Of a stretch of 64,000 nt of DNA, positions 51,829-62,426 are shown in pieces (position 1 is the first letter of the stretch; every line of letters begins with the position of its first letter). The position numbers and the translations under genes were made by a program. This DNA comes from Ostrinia nubilalis (taxonomy: Eukaryota > Arthropoda > Insecta > Lepidoptera > Crambidae): assembly GCF_963855985.1 (NCBI RefSeq), contig NW_026973571.1, forward strand, positions 290,001-354,000, given 5' to 3'. The notes under the pieces were generated by a model that searched no databases, was not told where the DNA came from, and saw nothing but the letters and a program-made list of their open reading frames with translations.

Positions 51829-52875
51829 CAGTGTGTCCGGGCATGTAGTGATCAAACTTTAAAGACGTAATCTATGAACAATTTTATCGATGAAAATACT
51901 TCAAATTTGGGACTTGACCCATTTCTCGAAAAATTACATCGATTTAAATTTTTAATTTTTAGTTTACACCTCTTCTTTAAAAAACAAGTCAAAGCGTGGG
52001 TAGCTTAACATTAATAGGCAAATATTTTATATCATGCGATAGCCAATAAAATTATTTATTAGTAGAAGAAGAAAACAGACACAAATTTCCTACATTTTAT
52101 GGGAGTAAGAATGGATTGAATTAGAAAAATACATTACTTTTTTCACTTCTTTTTCAGTTATTTTCCAACACAAGAAAAACCAGGTCGTTAAGGTATGTTT
52201 TATTTGCATTTTATTATTAGTATTTGAGCTATTCTACAAAACGAATGTAAATTTATTAGTCTACGTCTATTAGTTTCGACGTAATTGTTGAACAAAGATA
52301 CCCCTTCCCAGCGGTTTCCATAGCGCAACGCGACATGCGAAAATGCACTGCCTGAAAGAATCACACAACCTATTCCGATTACTATGGAAACCGCTGGGAA
52401 GGGGTATCTTTGTTCAACAATTACGTCGAAACTAATAGACGTAGACTAATAAATTTACATTCGTTTTGTAGAATAGCTCAAATACTAAAAATACAATGCA
52501 AATAAAACATACCTTAACGACCTGGTTTTTCTTGTGTTGGAAAATAACTGAAAAAGAAGTGAAAAAAGTAATGTATTTTTCTAATTAAATCCATTCTTAC
52601 TCCCATAAAATGTATGAAACTTGTGTCTGCTTTCTTCTTCTTCTAATAGATATTTTATTGGCTATCGCATGATATAAAATATTTGCCTATTAATGTTAAG
52701 CTACCCACGTTTTCACTTGTTTTTTAAAGAAGAGGTGTAAACTAAAAATTAAAAACTTAAATCGATGTAATTTTTCGAGAAATGGGTCAGGCCCCAAATT
52801 TGAAGTATTTTTATCGATAAAATTGTCCCTAGATTTTGCCCTTAAAGTTTGATCACTACAAGCCCGGACACACTG
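51829..52875. mobile_element. 1,047-bp palindromic TA-flanked element in L-C ORF2
   Basis: Ends CAGTGTGTCCGGGC and complement, flanked by TA. Almost the whole element is two inverted arms of about 495 bp (51829-52323 and 52382-52875), at a rough estimate 95 percent identical, around a 58-nt spacer. No coding capacity. The RT frame of L-C is restored only if the duplicated target is the 2-bp TA, which points to a Tc1/mariner-type mobiliser. Confidence 0.85.
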
Positions 52876-54826
52876 TATAGCAGAGAAACAACGTAGGCCC
52901 CAACACACTTCCCTGCGGCACACCAAATGCTATGGGAATTTCCTCACTCAATAAAGTACCGACCCTTACTCTTGGCGTTCTATTTTTTAGGTAATCACTT
53001 AGTAATAGAAGTGGCAGACCACGGATTCCTAATGATTCAAGCTTCTTTACAAGGATTGGTATAGAAACCGTATCAAACGCCTTTCTCAGGTCCAAAAATA
53101 TAGATAGACACCGCTTCCCTTCGTCCAGTTTACGGACAACAAAATCTGTTATCTCATGTACTGCATCGCTAGTTGATTTGCCTCTTCTAAAACCGTATTG
53201 AGAGTTTGCTAGTAAATTATTAGTTTCTAAATAAGAACATAGTCTAGAATTAACAATCCTTTCAAAGATCTTAGAAAACGTTGTTAATATTGCTATTGGA
53301 CGATAATTATTTATGCTATCTCTGTTTCCCGTTTTATAAATAGGAACAATAATTGCCTTCTTAAAAGCATCCGGAAAAACTCCCCCCTCAATGCAGACAT
53401 TAACAATATGTGTAAAGTGAGCTGCTATCACATTCTGAATGCTCTTCAGTATTTCTGTTGTAATTCCATCATAGCCTGCCGAACACCCGCCCTTTAGTGT
53501 TTTAATAATACTAATTACCTCTTCGCAATTTGTGGGATTAAGGACAAAAGAGTAACTTGGTGATTCGCTATTTTCCAAAAAAGGCGACGTAGGTATATTA
53601 ATTTTGGCAGCTAGCTCCTTCCCGATATTGGCGAAGAATAAATTAATAGCATTCATAGAGTCCGATCTGTCCTCACATATCTTTAGCAGTTCATCAGATG
53701 GTACTTTACACTTTAGACGATTTGTGATTGCATTAATCGATTTCCATAGTTGTTTACTATTTTTACCTGCAGAGTTTAAAAGTTGAGTTTCGTGTTGTCT
53801 TTTTAATTTTCTTATGAGATTACAACAGTAATTTCTATAACGTTTATAAGTGATCCTTAAAGTTTCATTATTTTTATGCTGTTTTAACTTCTTGTATATT
53901 TGATCTCTGTTTCGTAGGCACCTTAAAAAGCCAGTAGTCATCCATGGCTTAAGAGTAGTTTTCCTGCAGGGAGGACAATATGTTGAAGTATTTCTTGAAA
54001 TTACGTTTGATAGGTTTTCAATAAATAAAGTGACTTTATAGTTTATGTCATTATTTTCGTATATATATTGTAAGTTTTCATTTTTACAGTCTGTTAATAT
54101 TCCTTCTAAATTTATCCTCCGGACTGGTTTTTTATTTATAATATTAGCAACTTTAGTTTTTAAGCAAAACAAGACTGCTTCATGATCTGTTACTGATGTT
54201 TCCAAAACGAGTGTATAAGTAGTGAATCTTGTCTGTATTGCAACATGATCAAGACAGCTATCCTTCCGAGTTGGAAGACTGTGCGCCATAGCAAGTCCAT
54301 AAAAAGCAATTATATCAAGATATTCCAAGGTATTTTCATCATAGTTAATTATATTTATATTTATGTCTCCTACCATAATAATGTTTTCATACTATCTCAA
54401 TTTTTCGAATAAATTCCTTAAGGATTTCAGAAATGGCCCTAAGTTTTTAAACTCACAGGGCCGGTAAATAGCTATTATTACTGTTTTATGGTCCAATTTT
54501 ACAAGTAAACAATTACATTCATCTAGATTCGGTTCTTCAATAACAAAAGTCATGTCTTTCTTTATAAATACTACTACTCCATCATTTTGGTTGTAGTTAT
54601 TTGTAGTGCTAAAACCTTCATAACCGCCAAGTGTAGGTAAAGATCCCACACAAGAGAGCCAGCACTCTGAGAGAACTACAACATCGCATTCAAAGTTCAA
54701 ACGTTTTAGTAGAATACTAATTTCATTAAAATTTTTGTTTATACTACGTATGTTTTGTTGCATAATCTTTAGATAGGAAGCAGGCTCTTTTAAAATGTCC
54801 GAGCAGTTCTCAGGTTGGCATTTCAC
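52876..54826 (-). pseudogene. L-C ORF2, N-terminal part (endonuclease and RT fingers/palm)
   Basis: The endonuclease starts near 54826 with LKIMQQNIRSINKNFNEI and has VVLSECW. A single in-frame TAG at 54389-54391 interrupts it before MVGDININI and CLDHVAIQ, the later endonuclease motifs. RT follows with CSAGYDGITTEILK, YRPIAILTTFSKIFE, SQYGFRRGKSTSDAV, FLDLRKAFDTV and FGVPQGSVLGPTLF. The frame then runs into the palindrome; the YADD active site is beyond it. Confidence 0.87.
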
Positions 54827-55187
54827 AGTCTCAGATACGTAGAATGTGTCTATATTATTTAATAAATGATTAGTGTCCGCGAATTTTGTATGTTAATGTT
54901 TCCCCAGAGATATTGCAAGGTACCGGTGCATAAATAGTTTTAAATTCATTATACATTATGAAATAATAAATGTACAGTGCGTTTGTAGAGGGGCAGAATA
55001 ACATTCTTTTAGATATTGGAAATTTCCAAGAAGGATTCCTTACACAATTTTGATGGAACAAAATATAGTTGTTGTTTTGTGCCATATTTATCTCTGTTTT
55101 TTGACGCAATAAACAATACATAATTAAAACATAGCAATTTGTTAAGATACATGCAAAATATATCAAACAGTTCAGAAGATATAAATA
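54827..55187. other. L-C spacer between ORF1 and ORF2, distal part
   Basis: Non-coding sequence between ORF2 and the second palindromic element; likely belongs to L-C. Small frames here show no domain. Confidence 0.4.
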
Positions 55188-56421
55188 CAGTGTGAGTCAC
55201 GTTAAAGTGTACATATGAAAATAGATGAAACTAGACCTATTTTTATCGACAAAAAATAGGTCAAAAAATTTTTCAGATTTTTTTTTAATTTTTTATAGAA
55301 TTTTTTTTCTTCCAATTACTTATTGTAAAGAAAACGTAATAACTTTTAAACTAAGCGGTATATCCTGATAAAATAAAAACAGTAATAATGCTAAATAACA
55401 GGCAATACTAAAAAAATACATAAAACATACAAAAAATGCCAACAAATAATAAAAAATTACACTTTTTGAAAAAAAAAATGCTTTTAAATTCGTGTTTTTT
55501 TGGTTATTTGATAAATTTCTCCAAAAAATGCCCCTATAACCGGTAGTTTTTATTACTTTTTATTATTCTCTATCGTATTACCTTCGTAAAACCAAAAATA
55601 GCATGTCTCTATCCCTATCACAACGTTTGCAATGATCGTTTGAACTAACGTATCTTTACCTTAAAGGCCGGCAACGCACCTGTAACGCCCCTGGGTCTGC
55701 GGGTGTCTATGGGCGACGGTAATCACTTACCATCAGGTGATCCGTTTGCTCGTTTGCCTCCTATCACATAAAAAAAAAAAAAAAAAAAAAAAACTAAGCC
55801 TCTCCGGGCGCGCCATTCTAAGCTTCGTTAACAACGAAACTGAAAATGGCTCTAGATTTGTAATTTTGATAAAGACAAGTTAGATTTCAAATAAATACAA
55901 AAGATTTCGAAGTAAAATAAGCATTTTAGTTAAAATTAAAATTGTCTCTACCTGTAGCGGAGAATAATGTTGTGGCAGGCCTTTGTTCAAACGATCATAG
56001 CAAATGTTGTGATAGGGATAGAGACATGCGATTTTTGGTTTTACAAAGATAATACGATAGAAAATAATAAAAAGTAATAAAAACAACCTGTAATAGGGGC
56101 ATTTTTTGGAGAAATTTATCAAATAACCAAAAAAACACGAATTTAAAAGCAGATTTTTTTCAAAAAGTGGCATTTTTTGTGTATTTTATGTATTTTTTTA
56201 GTATCGCCTGTTATTTAGCATTATTACTGTTTTTATTTTATCAGGATATACCGCTTAGTTTAAAAGTTATTACGTTTTCTTTACAATAAGTAATTGGAAG
56301 AAAAAAAATTGAATAAAAAATTTAAAAAAAATCTCAAAAAATTTTTGACCTCTTTTTTGTCGATAAAAATAGGTTTAGTTTCATATATTTTCATATGTAC
56401 ACTTTAACGTGACTCACACTG
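55188..56421. mobile_element. 1,234-bp palindromic TA-flanked element in the L-C spacer
   Basis: Ends CAGTGTGAGTCACGTTAAAG and complement, flanked by TA (55186-55187 and 56422-56423). The inverted arms are about 55188-55650 and 55970-56421. The centre holds a LINE tail with a long A tract (55661-55793) plus about 180 bp of other sequence. No transposase. Non-autonomous, foldback-like. Confidence 0.82.
55661..55793 (+). mobile_element. LINE 3' tail inside the palindromic element
   Basis: Contains GGCCGGCAACGCACCTGTAA, CTTACCATCAGGTGATCCG and TTTGCCTCCTATCACAT, followed by about 23 A residues. These phrases are among the commonest lepidopteran LINE 3' ends that I recall. A short 5'-truncated retroposition event. 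Confidence 0.75.
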
Positions 56422-56582
56422 TATTTTAGGCTTAGTGACTTTCCATTACATGTCACCTTTTTTACATTATGAATAAAGACGAAACCACAGCAAATACACC
56501 GATCAGGTGATTTTTGTAATGTAATAATACACCACCATTGTGCTTTACGACCATAAACCATAGACAAATAGAACATTGACAG

Positions 56583-57548
56583 TCATTGTTGTGATTCAAA
56601 TGTTTTAAAGCATTTTTCGGATTTAATGGTAATAATTTTAGCACTATCCTTAGTTTTACGAAGTAAAATTTTGCCATTTGAATACCAACAAAATTCAAAA
56701 TTGTTTGTTTTAGCATACTGTCTAACTTCATACATAAGCTTCTTCATGGAGAGGGGAATGTGTTCATCTACATAAATTGGTTTATTCTCATCTGTCAACC
56801 CTGTATTCAATGTATTCAGTTTATCCGCCACATTTCGTTTCTTGTTAAAACTGCGTGTCAACGATAAAAACTCGTGCTTCATGCCGACGGCATTAAATTC
56901 AGTGACAATCGATCTTATATTTCCAGGTTTAGCCGGTAATCTGTACATATCTCGCACGTCGGCAGGCATAATTTTCATTCCTATAGTGTTTGCGATTTTA
57001 TTCACAGTCGAAAACAGGTCTTCGGTAGTTTCTTGCTGCTTCATTGGAACGTTTTTTATTTCTATTGATGATGATCTTCTGCCTAACTGCGTCTCTTCAA
57101 GTTGTTTTTCCAGTGTTTGAATTCGTTCACGATCTTCTTTTTTTTCCGTCTCCAGATTCTCAATTTTATTTTTCAAAATTTCATTTTCTTTGTGGATAAA
57201 GTCCATAGATTTTTCAATTTCAATATTCGACTGTTTTATTTCATTGCATTTTTCTTTTAAATCTCTCATATCCGCCATTATTTTTGATAAAATTTTATCT
57301 TGTTCCGTCTTCCAGGAGCGAAGCATTTGCGTGAGTTCCTGTTGAGACGCGAAAAAGGTGTCTGTAGTTAGTGTGGTATCGACTTCAGTCTCGTACTGAG
57401 GTGATCCATCCATACGGAGCCGCTTAGAGGCGTGCATTTCTTTTGTCGTAGCATCCTTATTCTTCGCCGAAGAAATATCCGGGTCTGGCATCGTTGGTTT
57501 CTGTTTCGACGATGATTTACCTTGTGTTGTGGTCGATAGTTTAGGCAT
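56583..57548 (-). CDS. L-C ORF1: coiled coil plus baculovirus FP-like domain (321 aa)
   Basis: Starts MPKLSTTTQGKSSSKQK, a basic, serine-rich N-terminus. Residues about 70-155 form a long heptad-rich coiled coil (EIEKSMDFIHKENEILKNKI). Residues about 160-315 resemble the domain of baculovirus FP25K-type proteins found in many lepidopteran LINE ORF1s (SIEIKNVPMKQQE, YVDEHIPLSMKKLMYEVRQ, FCWYSNGKILLRK). ORF1 proteins of this kind are thought to bind the LINE RNA; the FP similarity is recognised by pattern and not searched. The frame is complete. Confidence 0.75.
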   Translation of the reverse strand: MPKLSTTTQGKSSSKQKPTMPDPDISSAKNKDATTKEMHASKRLRMDGSPQYETEVDTTLTTDTFFASQQELTQMLRSWKTEQDKILSKIMADMRDLKEKCNEIKQSNIEIEKSMDFIHKENEILKNKIENLETEKKEDRERIQTLEKQLEETQLGRRSSSIEIKNVPMKQQETTEDLFSTVNKIANTIGMKIMPADVRDMYRLPAKPGNIRSIVTEFNAVGMKHEFLSLTRSFNKKRNVADKLNTLNTGLTDENKPIYVDEHIPLSMKKLMYEVRQYAKTNNFEFCWYSNGKILLRKTKDSAKIITIKSEKCFKTFESQQ

Positions 57549-57890
57549 TATGCAGTGTCAAAACAGGACAGTATGTAAAATCTCCAAACGACTCACACTG
57601 GTAGGGTTCGTAGCAATGCGATTGATCAGTCCGTAGCAATTTCGTAGCTCGCACACTACTCTCGTCGTAGCACTCACGAAGCGTAGAACCGGCTCACAGA
57701 CGCAATGATTAATTTCGCCGCCGTGAGTTGCTGTCTCGGTAGCCGAACTATACCACGCGCGGACCGGACACCGAAGTCGCGGGTTCAAATCCACTCGCAC
57801 TCAAAATTTTTCCCTTTTAATTTTAATTATTATTTAAGTATCTCAGTCACCAACACACGTCCCTCTCGTACGGTGTCCGCGGGGGAAGAG
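57549..57890 (-). other. L-C 5'UTR, with a tRNA-like insert
   Basis: The sequence upstream of ORF1. Between about 57728 and 57840, read on the plus strand, is a tRNA-like segment: B-box GGGTTCAAATCC near 57780-57791, then a T-rich run (TTTTTCCC) that could end polymerase III transcripts. The A-box region is not convincing. It may be a SINE or part of the LINE promoter. Confidence 0.45.
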
Positions 57891-59854
57891 ATGATGATGG
57901 TAGGGCAACCGAAGCGTGCGATCCAGACTTCAATGAACGCTTTCGCGACTGTTTCAGCCGAAATGTCGGTTATGGGTATCGCCTCAGGCCATCGTGAAAA
58001 GCGATCGACTGCTGTGAGGCAATATCGGTAACCGTTGGATATCGAAAATGGACCGATCAAATCTATATGAACATGTTTGAACCTACCACGTGGCAGTTCA
58101 AATGTACCTACTGGTGTGGAAACATGTCGGTTCACTTTAGCACGTTGGCAGTTCAGACAAGCTCGTGCCCACTCCCTACAGTCTTTACGTATACCGGGCC
58201 AAACGTATCTTTGAGCTACGAGCTTGGCGGTGGCGTTACAACCGGGGTGGCTAAACGAGTGTAGACAATCGAACACTTGACGACGCATAATTTTTGGTAT
58301 GAATGGCCTGGGAGTCGTTGTACTGACGTCACAGAACAGTTCGTATCGACTTCCTGGTATTTTCATTTTCTCCAAACGGAGTGATGTGCCGACCGTAATT
58401 ATAGTTTTGAGCTTTTTGTCCGCGTCTTGAGCCTTGGCGAGAGAATCATGATCTACAGGACTTTCAATCTCCTCAATACGCGAAAGTGTGTCCGCGACAA
58501 CGTTGTCTTTGCCGGAAATGTGCTGGATATCCGTAGAAAATTGCGAGATAAAATCTAAGTGACGATACTGTCGCGGTGAGCAGCTAGACTTTCTTGTATG
58601 AAAGGCAAAGCTAAGTGGCTTGTGATCAGTGTAGATCGTGAATTCTCTCGCTTCCAGCATATGGCGAAAATGTTTAATTGCCTGGTAAATGGCAAGGAGT
58701 TCGCGGTCGTATGGGGAGTATTTACGTTGCGCGGGACTCAACTTGCATGAATAAAATGCTAATGGCTGCCAGACGCCTTCAATTCGCTGCTGAAGAACAG
58801 CGTTTACTGCCACATCTGACGCATCTGCGGTAACGGCTAACTTAGCATGACAGGTGGGGTAAGCTAAAAGTGTTGCGTTGCTGAGACTGTCTTTGCAATC
58901 ATGGAAAGCTTTTAGCGCGTCTCCTGTCAGCTCGACGGGATGGTTGCCTTTTACTGAGCCAGTTAAAAGAGCATTAAGAGGTGCCTGGATTTCTGCTGCA
59001 CGGGGAATAAACCTCCTGTAAAAATTGATCATGCCGAGGAACCTCCTAAGCTGTTTAACCGTAACTGGCTTAGGGAAATCTTTAATAGGCTGAACCTTCG
59101 TGTCGAGTGGTTTAATGCCGTCTGCCGATATCCTGTACCCTAAAAACGTCATCTCTGAGGCGCCAAAAACGCACTTTGACGTATTTATTAAAATACCGGA
59201 TTCGGACATTTTTTTGAAAAGTTGTCTGAGGTGGTTTTGGTGGGACAAGGGGTCAGGGGATGAAATTAAAAAATCATCTAAATACGGGTAAACGAAGTCC
59301 ATGCCGCGTGTCAGCTCATCTACGAAACGCTGAAAAGTTTGGCCTGCGTTGCGCAAGCCAAAGGTCATATAGGGGAATTCGTAGAGGCCGAAAGGTGTTG
59401 TGATCGCCGTTTTGGGAATGTCGTCCTTATTGATAGGTATCTGGTTATAGGCTTTGACAAGATCTATCGTTGAAAAGATTTTGCAACCTGAAAGATTATG
59501 TGTAAAGTCGTGAATGTGCCTTACCGGATATCCATCAGGGATCGTACGCGCGTTCAATCGACGGTAATCACCGCAGGGACGCCAGCCGTCTTTTTTGGGA
59601 GCCAAATGCAGTGGAGCTGACTAAGGGCTGCCAGATGGTCTAGCTGTGCCCTCTTGTAACATAATGTCGAACTCTTGTTTGGCTATTTTTAATTTATCGG
59701 GGGCTAAACGACGAGGTGTACTAGCCACAGGTGGACCAGGAGTTGTGCGTATATGGTGGACTGTATTGTGTTTAGTGTAGCGTGGTGAGCCAGCAGGTCG
59801 AATTAAGTCTGGAAATTCCCTAAGGATTTCGTGATAGGTGGAATCACCTGTCAA
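57891..59854 (-). pseudogene. GY-3 pol: RT, RNase H and integrase N-terminus
   Basis: The frame from 59854 contains the RT lead-in (LAPDKLKIAKQEFDIMLQEG). One in-frame TAG at 59618-59620 interrupts it; beyond this are [44 protein letters not shown] and YLDDFLISS (active site). RNase H has [28 protein letters not shown] and TDHKPLSF. The integrase has an HHCC module (CLNCQRAK) and the first aspartate in HIDLIGPF. The frame then hits L-C at about 57890, after GCPTII. Separated from the protease frame by a frameshift near 59850. Confidence 0.88.
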
Positions 59855-60348
59855 ACTTTAACAGACGAGATGTCACTATGTCTATCGGCTGCTACGGCTG
59901 AAGTGTTTAATGACGTAACATTATCAATCAGTCTCTTATTTCTTATATCTACTACAAGGTTATAGTATGCTAAAAAGTCTACGCCGATGATAGCTTTATT
60001 TACGTCAGCTATAACAAAACGCCACACAAAGTCCCGACGCAAGCCCAAATCTAACCGAAGGCTTGCATAACCGTACGTATGAATTACAGTTCCGTTTGCC
60101 GCACTTAGTTCGTAATCAGTTTTAGTTCGTCGTTCCTTAAATGCCGTACGGGGAAACACGCACAAATCACTTCCAGTGTCAATCAGGAATTGGGTTTTGG
60201 TGTTCCGATCGGTGACAAATAGGCGACCGTGGCTGTTAGGGTAATCGTCCGTCGCCATTACCGACCACCCTGTCCGTTTTCCGCTTGAAAGTGGCAAGGC
60301 TTGACACATGAATGAGCCTTGCTGCCAAACTTCGAGTGGTACCAGCAT
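59851..60348 (-). pseudogene. GY-3 protease
   Basis: Contains FLIDTGSDLCVFPRTA, an aspartic protease with the DTG active site, and later IIGVDFLAYYNLVVDI, the second conserved protease block. It overlaps the end of gag in a different frame (60258-60348). At its C-terminal end a shift of one or two bases is needed to enter the RT frame. Confidence 0.82.
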
Positions 60349-61109
60349 ATCGGATATTTGCGGTAACTGGCCTGGGATCTGCTACGACTGCGATTACCTT
60401 TGCCGTCTCTGGTCCTGGCATTAGATCTGGATCTGCTGGAATGCGTAGTAAGCGCATGAACCTGCTGTGTCAGCCTCTCAATCTGCTTCGCCATCATGTC
60501 AAACTTGTCGTCAGTGGTTTGACGGTGTGATGACGGTCCTGCTGAGGTTGATGCTACGCACGGGGATGCTGGCACGATGTCCTGGATACGATCCGCGAGA
60601 TCAGCTACGCTTTCCAGGGATGAAGTGGCCTGCGATGCGATGATGGTCTGCATGCTGCTAGGTAGTCTACTGGTCCAGATGGTGCGGATGAAGTCTTCGG
60701 GCACATTTGGGCCCGCCAAGTGTTGTAGATGCCGCAGAAATTGGGAAGGCTTTCTATCGCCTAGCTGTTCGTGGTCCAACAGCTGTTTTACCTTGCGCTC
60801 TTTTGATGCTGACAGGCGTTTTATCAGTTCGCTCTTCAATTTATTGTATTTGTCAGTTTGTGGAGGTGACTCAATGACATCTTCAACCTCTATAGCGTAT
60901 TGGTGATCAAGCATGTCAATAGCGTGATAAAACTTTGTCGTGTCGCTCGTAATATTAGACAAAATAAACTGACCTTCCAGCGTCGAGAACCATAGCGATG
61001 GCTTGTCCGGATAGAATGGAATGTTCCTTACACCAACGCGATGAACATCACTTGTATCGCTTTGACTGGAATGCTGCCCTTTCGACGCGCCACCATTACG
61101 TTCTTCCAT
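60258..61109 (-). CDS. GY-3 gag (283 aa)
   Basis: Starts MEERNGGASKGQHSSQSD at 61109, 36 bases inside the 5' LTR. The capsid-like part has PSLWFSTLEGQFILSNI and KSELIKRLSASKERKVKQLL. A serine/arginine-rich linker (RSRSQASYRKY) leads to CWYHSKFGSKAHSCVKPC, the CHCC-type motif characteristic of CsRn1-clade gags in place of a CCHC knuckle. The frame is complete. Confidence 0.88.
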   Translation of the reverse strand: MEERNGGASKGQHSSQSDTSDVHRVGVRNIPFYPDKPSLWFSTLEGQFILSNITSDTTKFYHAIDMLDHQYAIEVEDVIESPPQTDKYNKLKSELIKRLSASKERKVKQLLDHEQLGDRKPSQFLRHLQHLAGPNVPEDFIRTIWTSRLPSSMQTIIASQATSSLESVADLADRIQDIVPASPCVASTSAGPSSHRQTTDDKFDMMAKQIERLTQQVHALTTHSSRSRSNARTRDGKGNRSRSRSQASYRKYPICWYHSKFGSKAHSCVKPCHFQAENGQGGR

Positions 61110-61130
61110 CGTTGCAATTTTTGTGTTGAT

Positions 61131-61142
61131 ACGGGGTCACCA
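61131..61142 (-). promoter_or_regulatory. GY-3 primer-binding site
   Basis: TGGTGACCCCGT on the minus strand, two bases from the LTR edge. It is complementary to the 3' end of tryptophan tRNA, the primer reported for CsRn1-type elements. Confidence 0.8.
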
Positions 61143-61144
61143 GT

Positions 61145-61696
61145 TTAGCGGCCAAGTGTACCGCTAATTTATTTGTATAGAAGGAGTGCGAGGAAGAAAT
61201 AATAACGCAAAGTTACGAGTGATAGTCGCGTCAGCCGGTAGGTATAGTGAGCGAGCGAGCGGCGTGCGCTCCGCGTCGTGCATAGGTTCGGACTAGTTTG
61301 AGGTGCGGCGGCGCACGCTCGGCCACGATCGCCGAACCACGCCGAACGCTCGGCTCGAACAATAGGCGGGCGCGGTGACGTAGTAAGCGGCACTCGCAGG
61401 CGGCGAGTACACTGTGCCGCGCCGCGATAGCTACTTCGCGCGATAGATGCGCGAAGCTATAATTCGACTTGTTGGCTACTACGCGTGTGTAAATATTTGT
61501 AGGATATGAAATGTTATTTATGTATGTGTATTTAAATGTAAATAATAAATGTAAATGTGTTAATGTGTAAATAAGTGTAAATATGTTTTGTATGTAAATA
61601 TTAATTATTTATATTTAATTTTACTATTTAAGGTTTTAGTTTAAGTTAATTATTTATTGTTGTTGACATTTACATAAATATAATGAGTAGCCTACA
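61145..61696 (-). repeat. GY-3 5' LTR, 552 bp
   Basis: On the minus strand it starts TGTAGGCTACTC and ends GGCCGCTAA. The TG...AA ends are unusual but are set by the TGCTT duplication. Half AT-rich, half GC-rich with several GCGATAG/CGCGCGATAG boxes. Confidence 0.85.
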
Positions 61697-61701
61697 TGCT
61701 T

Positions 61702-62037
61702 ATAAATTGAAATATTGTATTGTTATTATGGCTATTGCCTCATTATTTGTTTTAATTTTAATTTGATTTAATTTGTTTTAATTTTATCGGCTATTGCCAC
61801 GTTTTATATCTTGTAATTTAAATCAATTGTAATTTTTAACTTTAATTTTATTTTATTTTAATTCAACCATTATTACGTAATTTTAATTTATTATACCTAA
61901 TTATTTCATTTTATTATTTAATATTTTTATTGTAATTTTACCTGTTCAAATGATGGATTTATTGTAATGTATTTTGATTGTTTTATTGTAATTATTGGCT
62001 TTTGCCTCATTATTAACAAAATAAATAAAAACTGAAT
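61702..62037 (+). other. L-B 3'UTR, second part
   Basis: Follows the right-hand TGCTT of GY-3. AT-rich, with GGCTATTGCCTCATTA near the start and GGCTTTTGCCTCATTATT near the end. It finishes AACAAAATAAATAAAAACTG, a polyadenylation-like LINE end. The assignment to L-B rests on position, orientation and the duplication; no second copy is available to confirm it. Confidence 0.7.
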
Positions 62038-62170
62038 AACTCATTTAAAGACCCGCATGCACTTAGATTAAGCAAGTAGCCAATGATTTCACATGAGAAA
62101 ATCTGGAAAAGAATGGATAGGCACTATTAATAAGGATTGTAAAATGCATGTTATAAATCTTTGGACATAA

Positions 62171-62426
62171 ATAATAAATCTTTGGACAATTTCACACAGC
62201 GCCAGCTAGCTCCAAAGTAAGCAACTTAATGCTTGTGTTATGGGTGCTAGCTTGACGGATACACTACTTATATACTTTTTTTTTAAATACATACATATTA
62301 TACATAGTAACACCCAGACCCGTCACAGAAATTAAAATTCATCATTTCAATTTCTGCCCGGCCGGGAATCGAACCCGGGACCTCTCGGCATAGTAGTCCG
62401 TTCTGAACCACTACACCAAACGGCCG
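62171..62426 (-). mobile_element. tRNA-derived SINE, copy 2
   Basis: Same head (A-box TGGTGTAGTGG, B-box GGTTCGATTCC) and tail as 6395-6669, with small deletions in the T-rich middle and a few substitutions. A partial duplication of its tail (AAATCTTTGGACA) lies just left at about 62156. Target duplication not resolved. Confidence 0.8.

Larger units (their letters stand above)
50647..57890 (-). mobile_element. L-C: CR1-like LINE inserted in GY-3 integrase
   Basis: In minus-strand order: 5'UTR to 57549, ORF1 57548-56583, a spacer, ORF2 54826-50910 and a 3'UTR ending in a TTATTATTATT-type simple repeat next to the integrase frame. A microsatellite 3' tail instead of poly-A is typical of CR1 and L2 relatives. 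It is interrupted by two palindromic elements. The integrase frame resumes on both sides; the target duplication is very short or unclear. Confidence 0.82.
48686..61696 (-). mobile_element. GY-3: CsRn1-like gypsy LTR retrotransposon, split by L-C
   Basis: LTRs at 61145-61696 (5', 552 bp) and 48686-49891 (3', enlarged by an insertion). The target duplication is TGCTT (48681-48685 and 61697-61701). A PBS TGGTGACCCCG lies two bases inside the 5' LTR. Gag carries a CHCC-type cysteine motif. The PBS (tryptophan-tRNA type) and the gag motif are hallmarks of the CsRn1 clade. Pol has one stop codon and one frameshift, and its integrase is cut by a 7.2-kb LINE. Dead copy. Confidence 0.87.
38600..62037 (+). 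mobile_element. L-B: LINE with CCHC ORF1 and EN-RT-RNase H ORF2, split by L-A and GY-3
   Basis: Three pieces: the left part to 39730, the middle 44022-48685, and the 3'UTR 61702-62037. The first gap is the L-A insertion, framed by a 14-bp duplication. The second is GY-3, framed by TGCTT. ORF1 has retroviral-type knuckles and ORF2 has endonuclease, RT, RNase H and a terminal CC(H)C-type motif. This is the layout of the R1/LOA/I group; RNase H argues for LOA/I or an RNase H-bearing R1 relative. The left boundary is uncertain. Confidence 0.75.
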
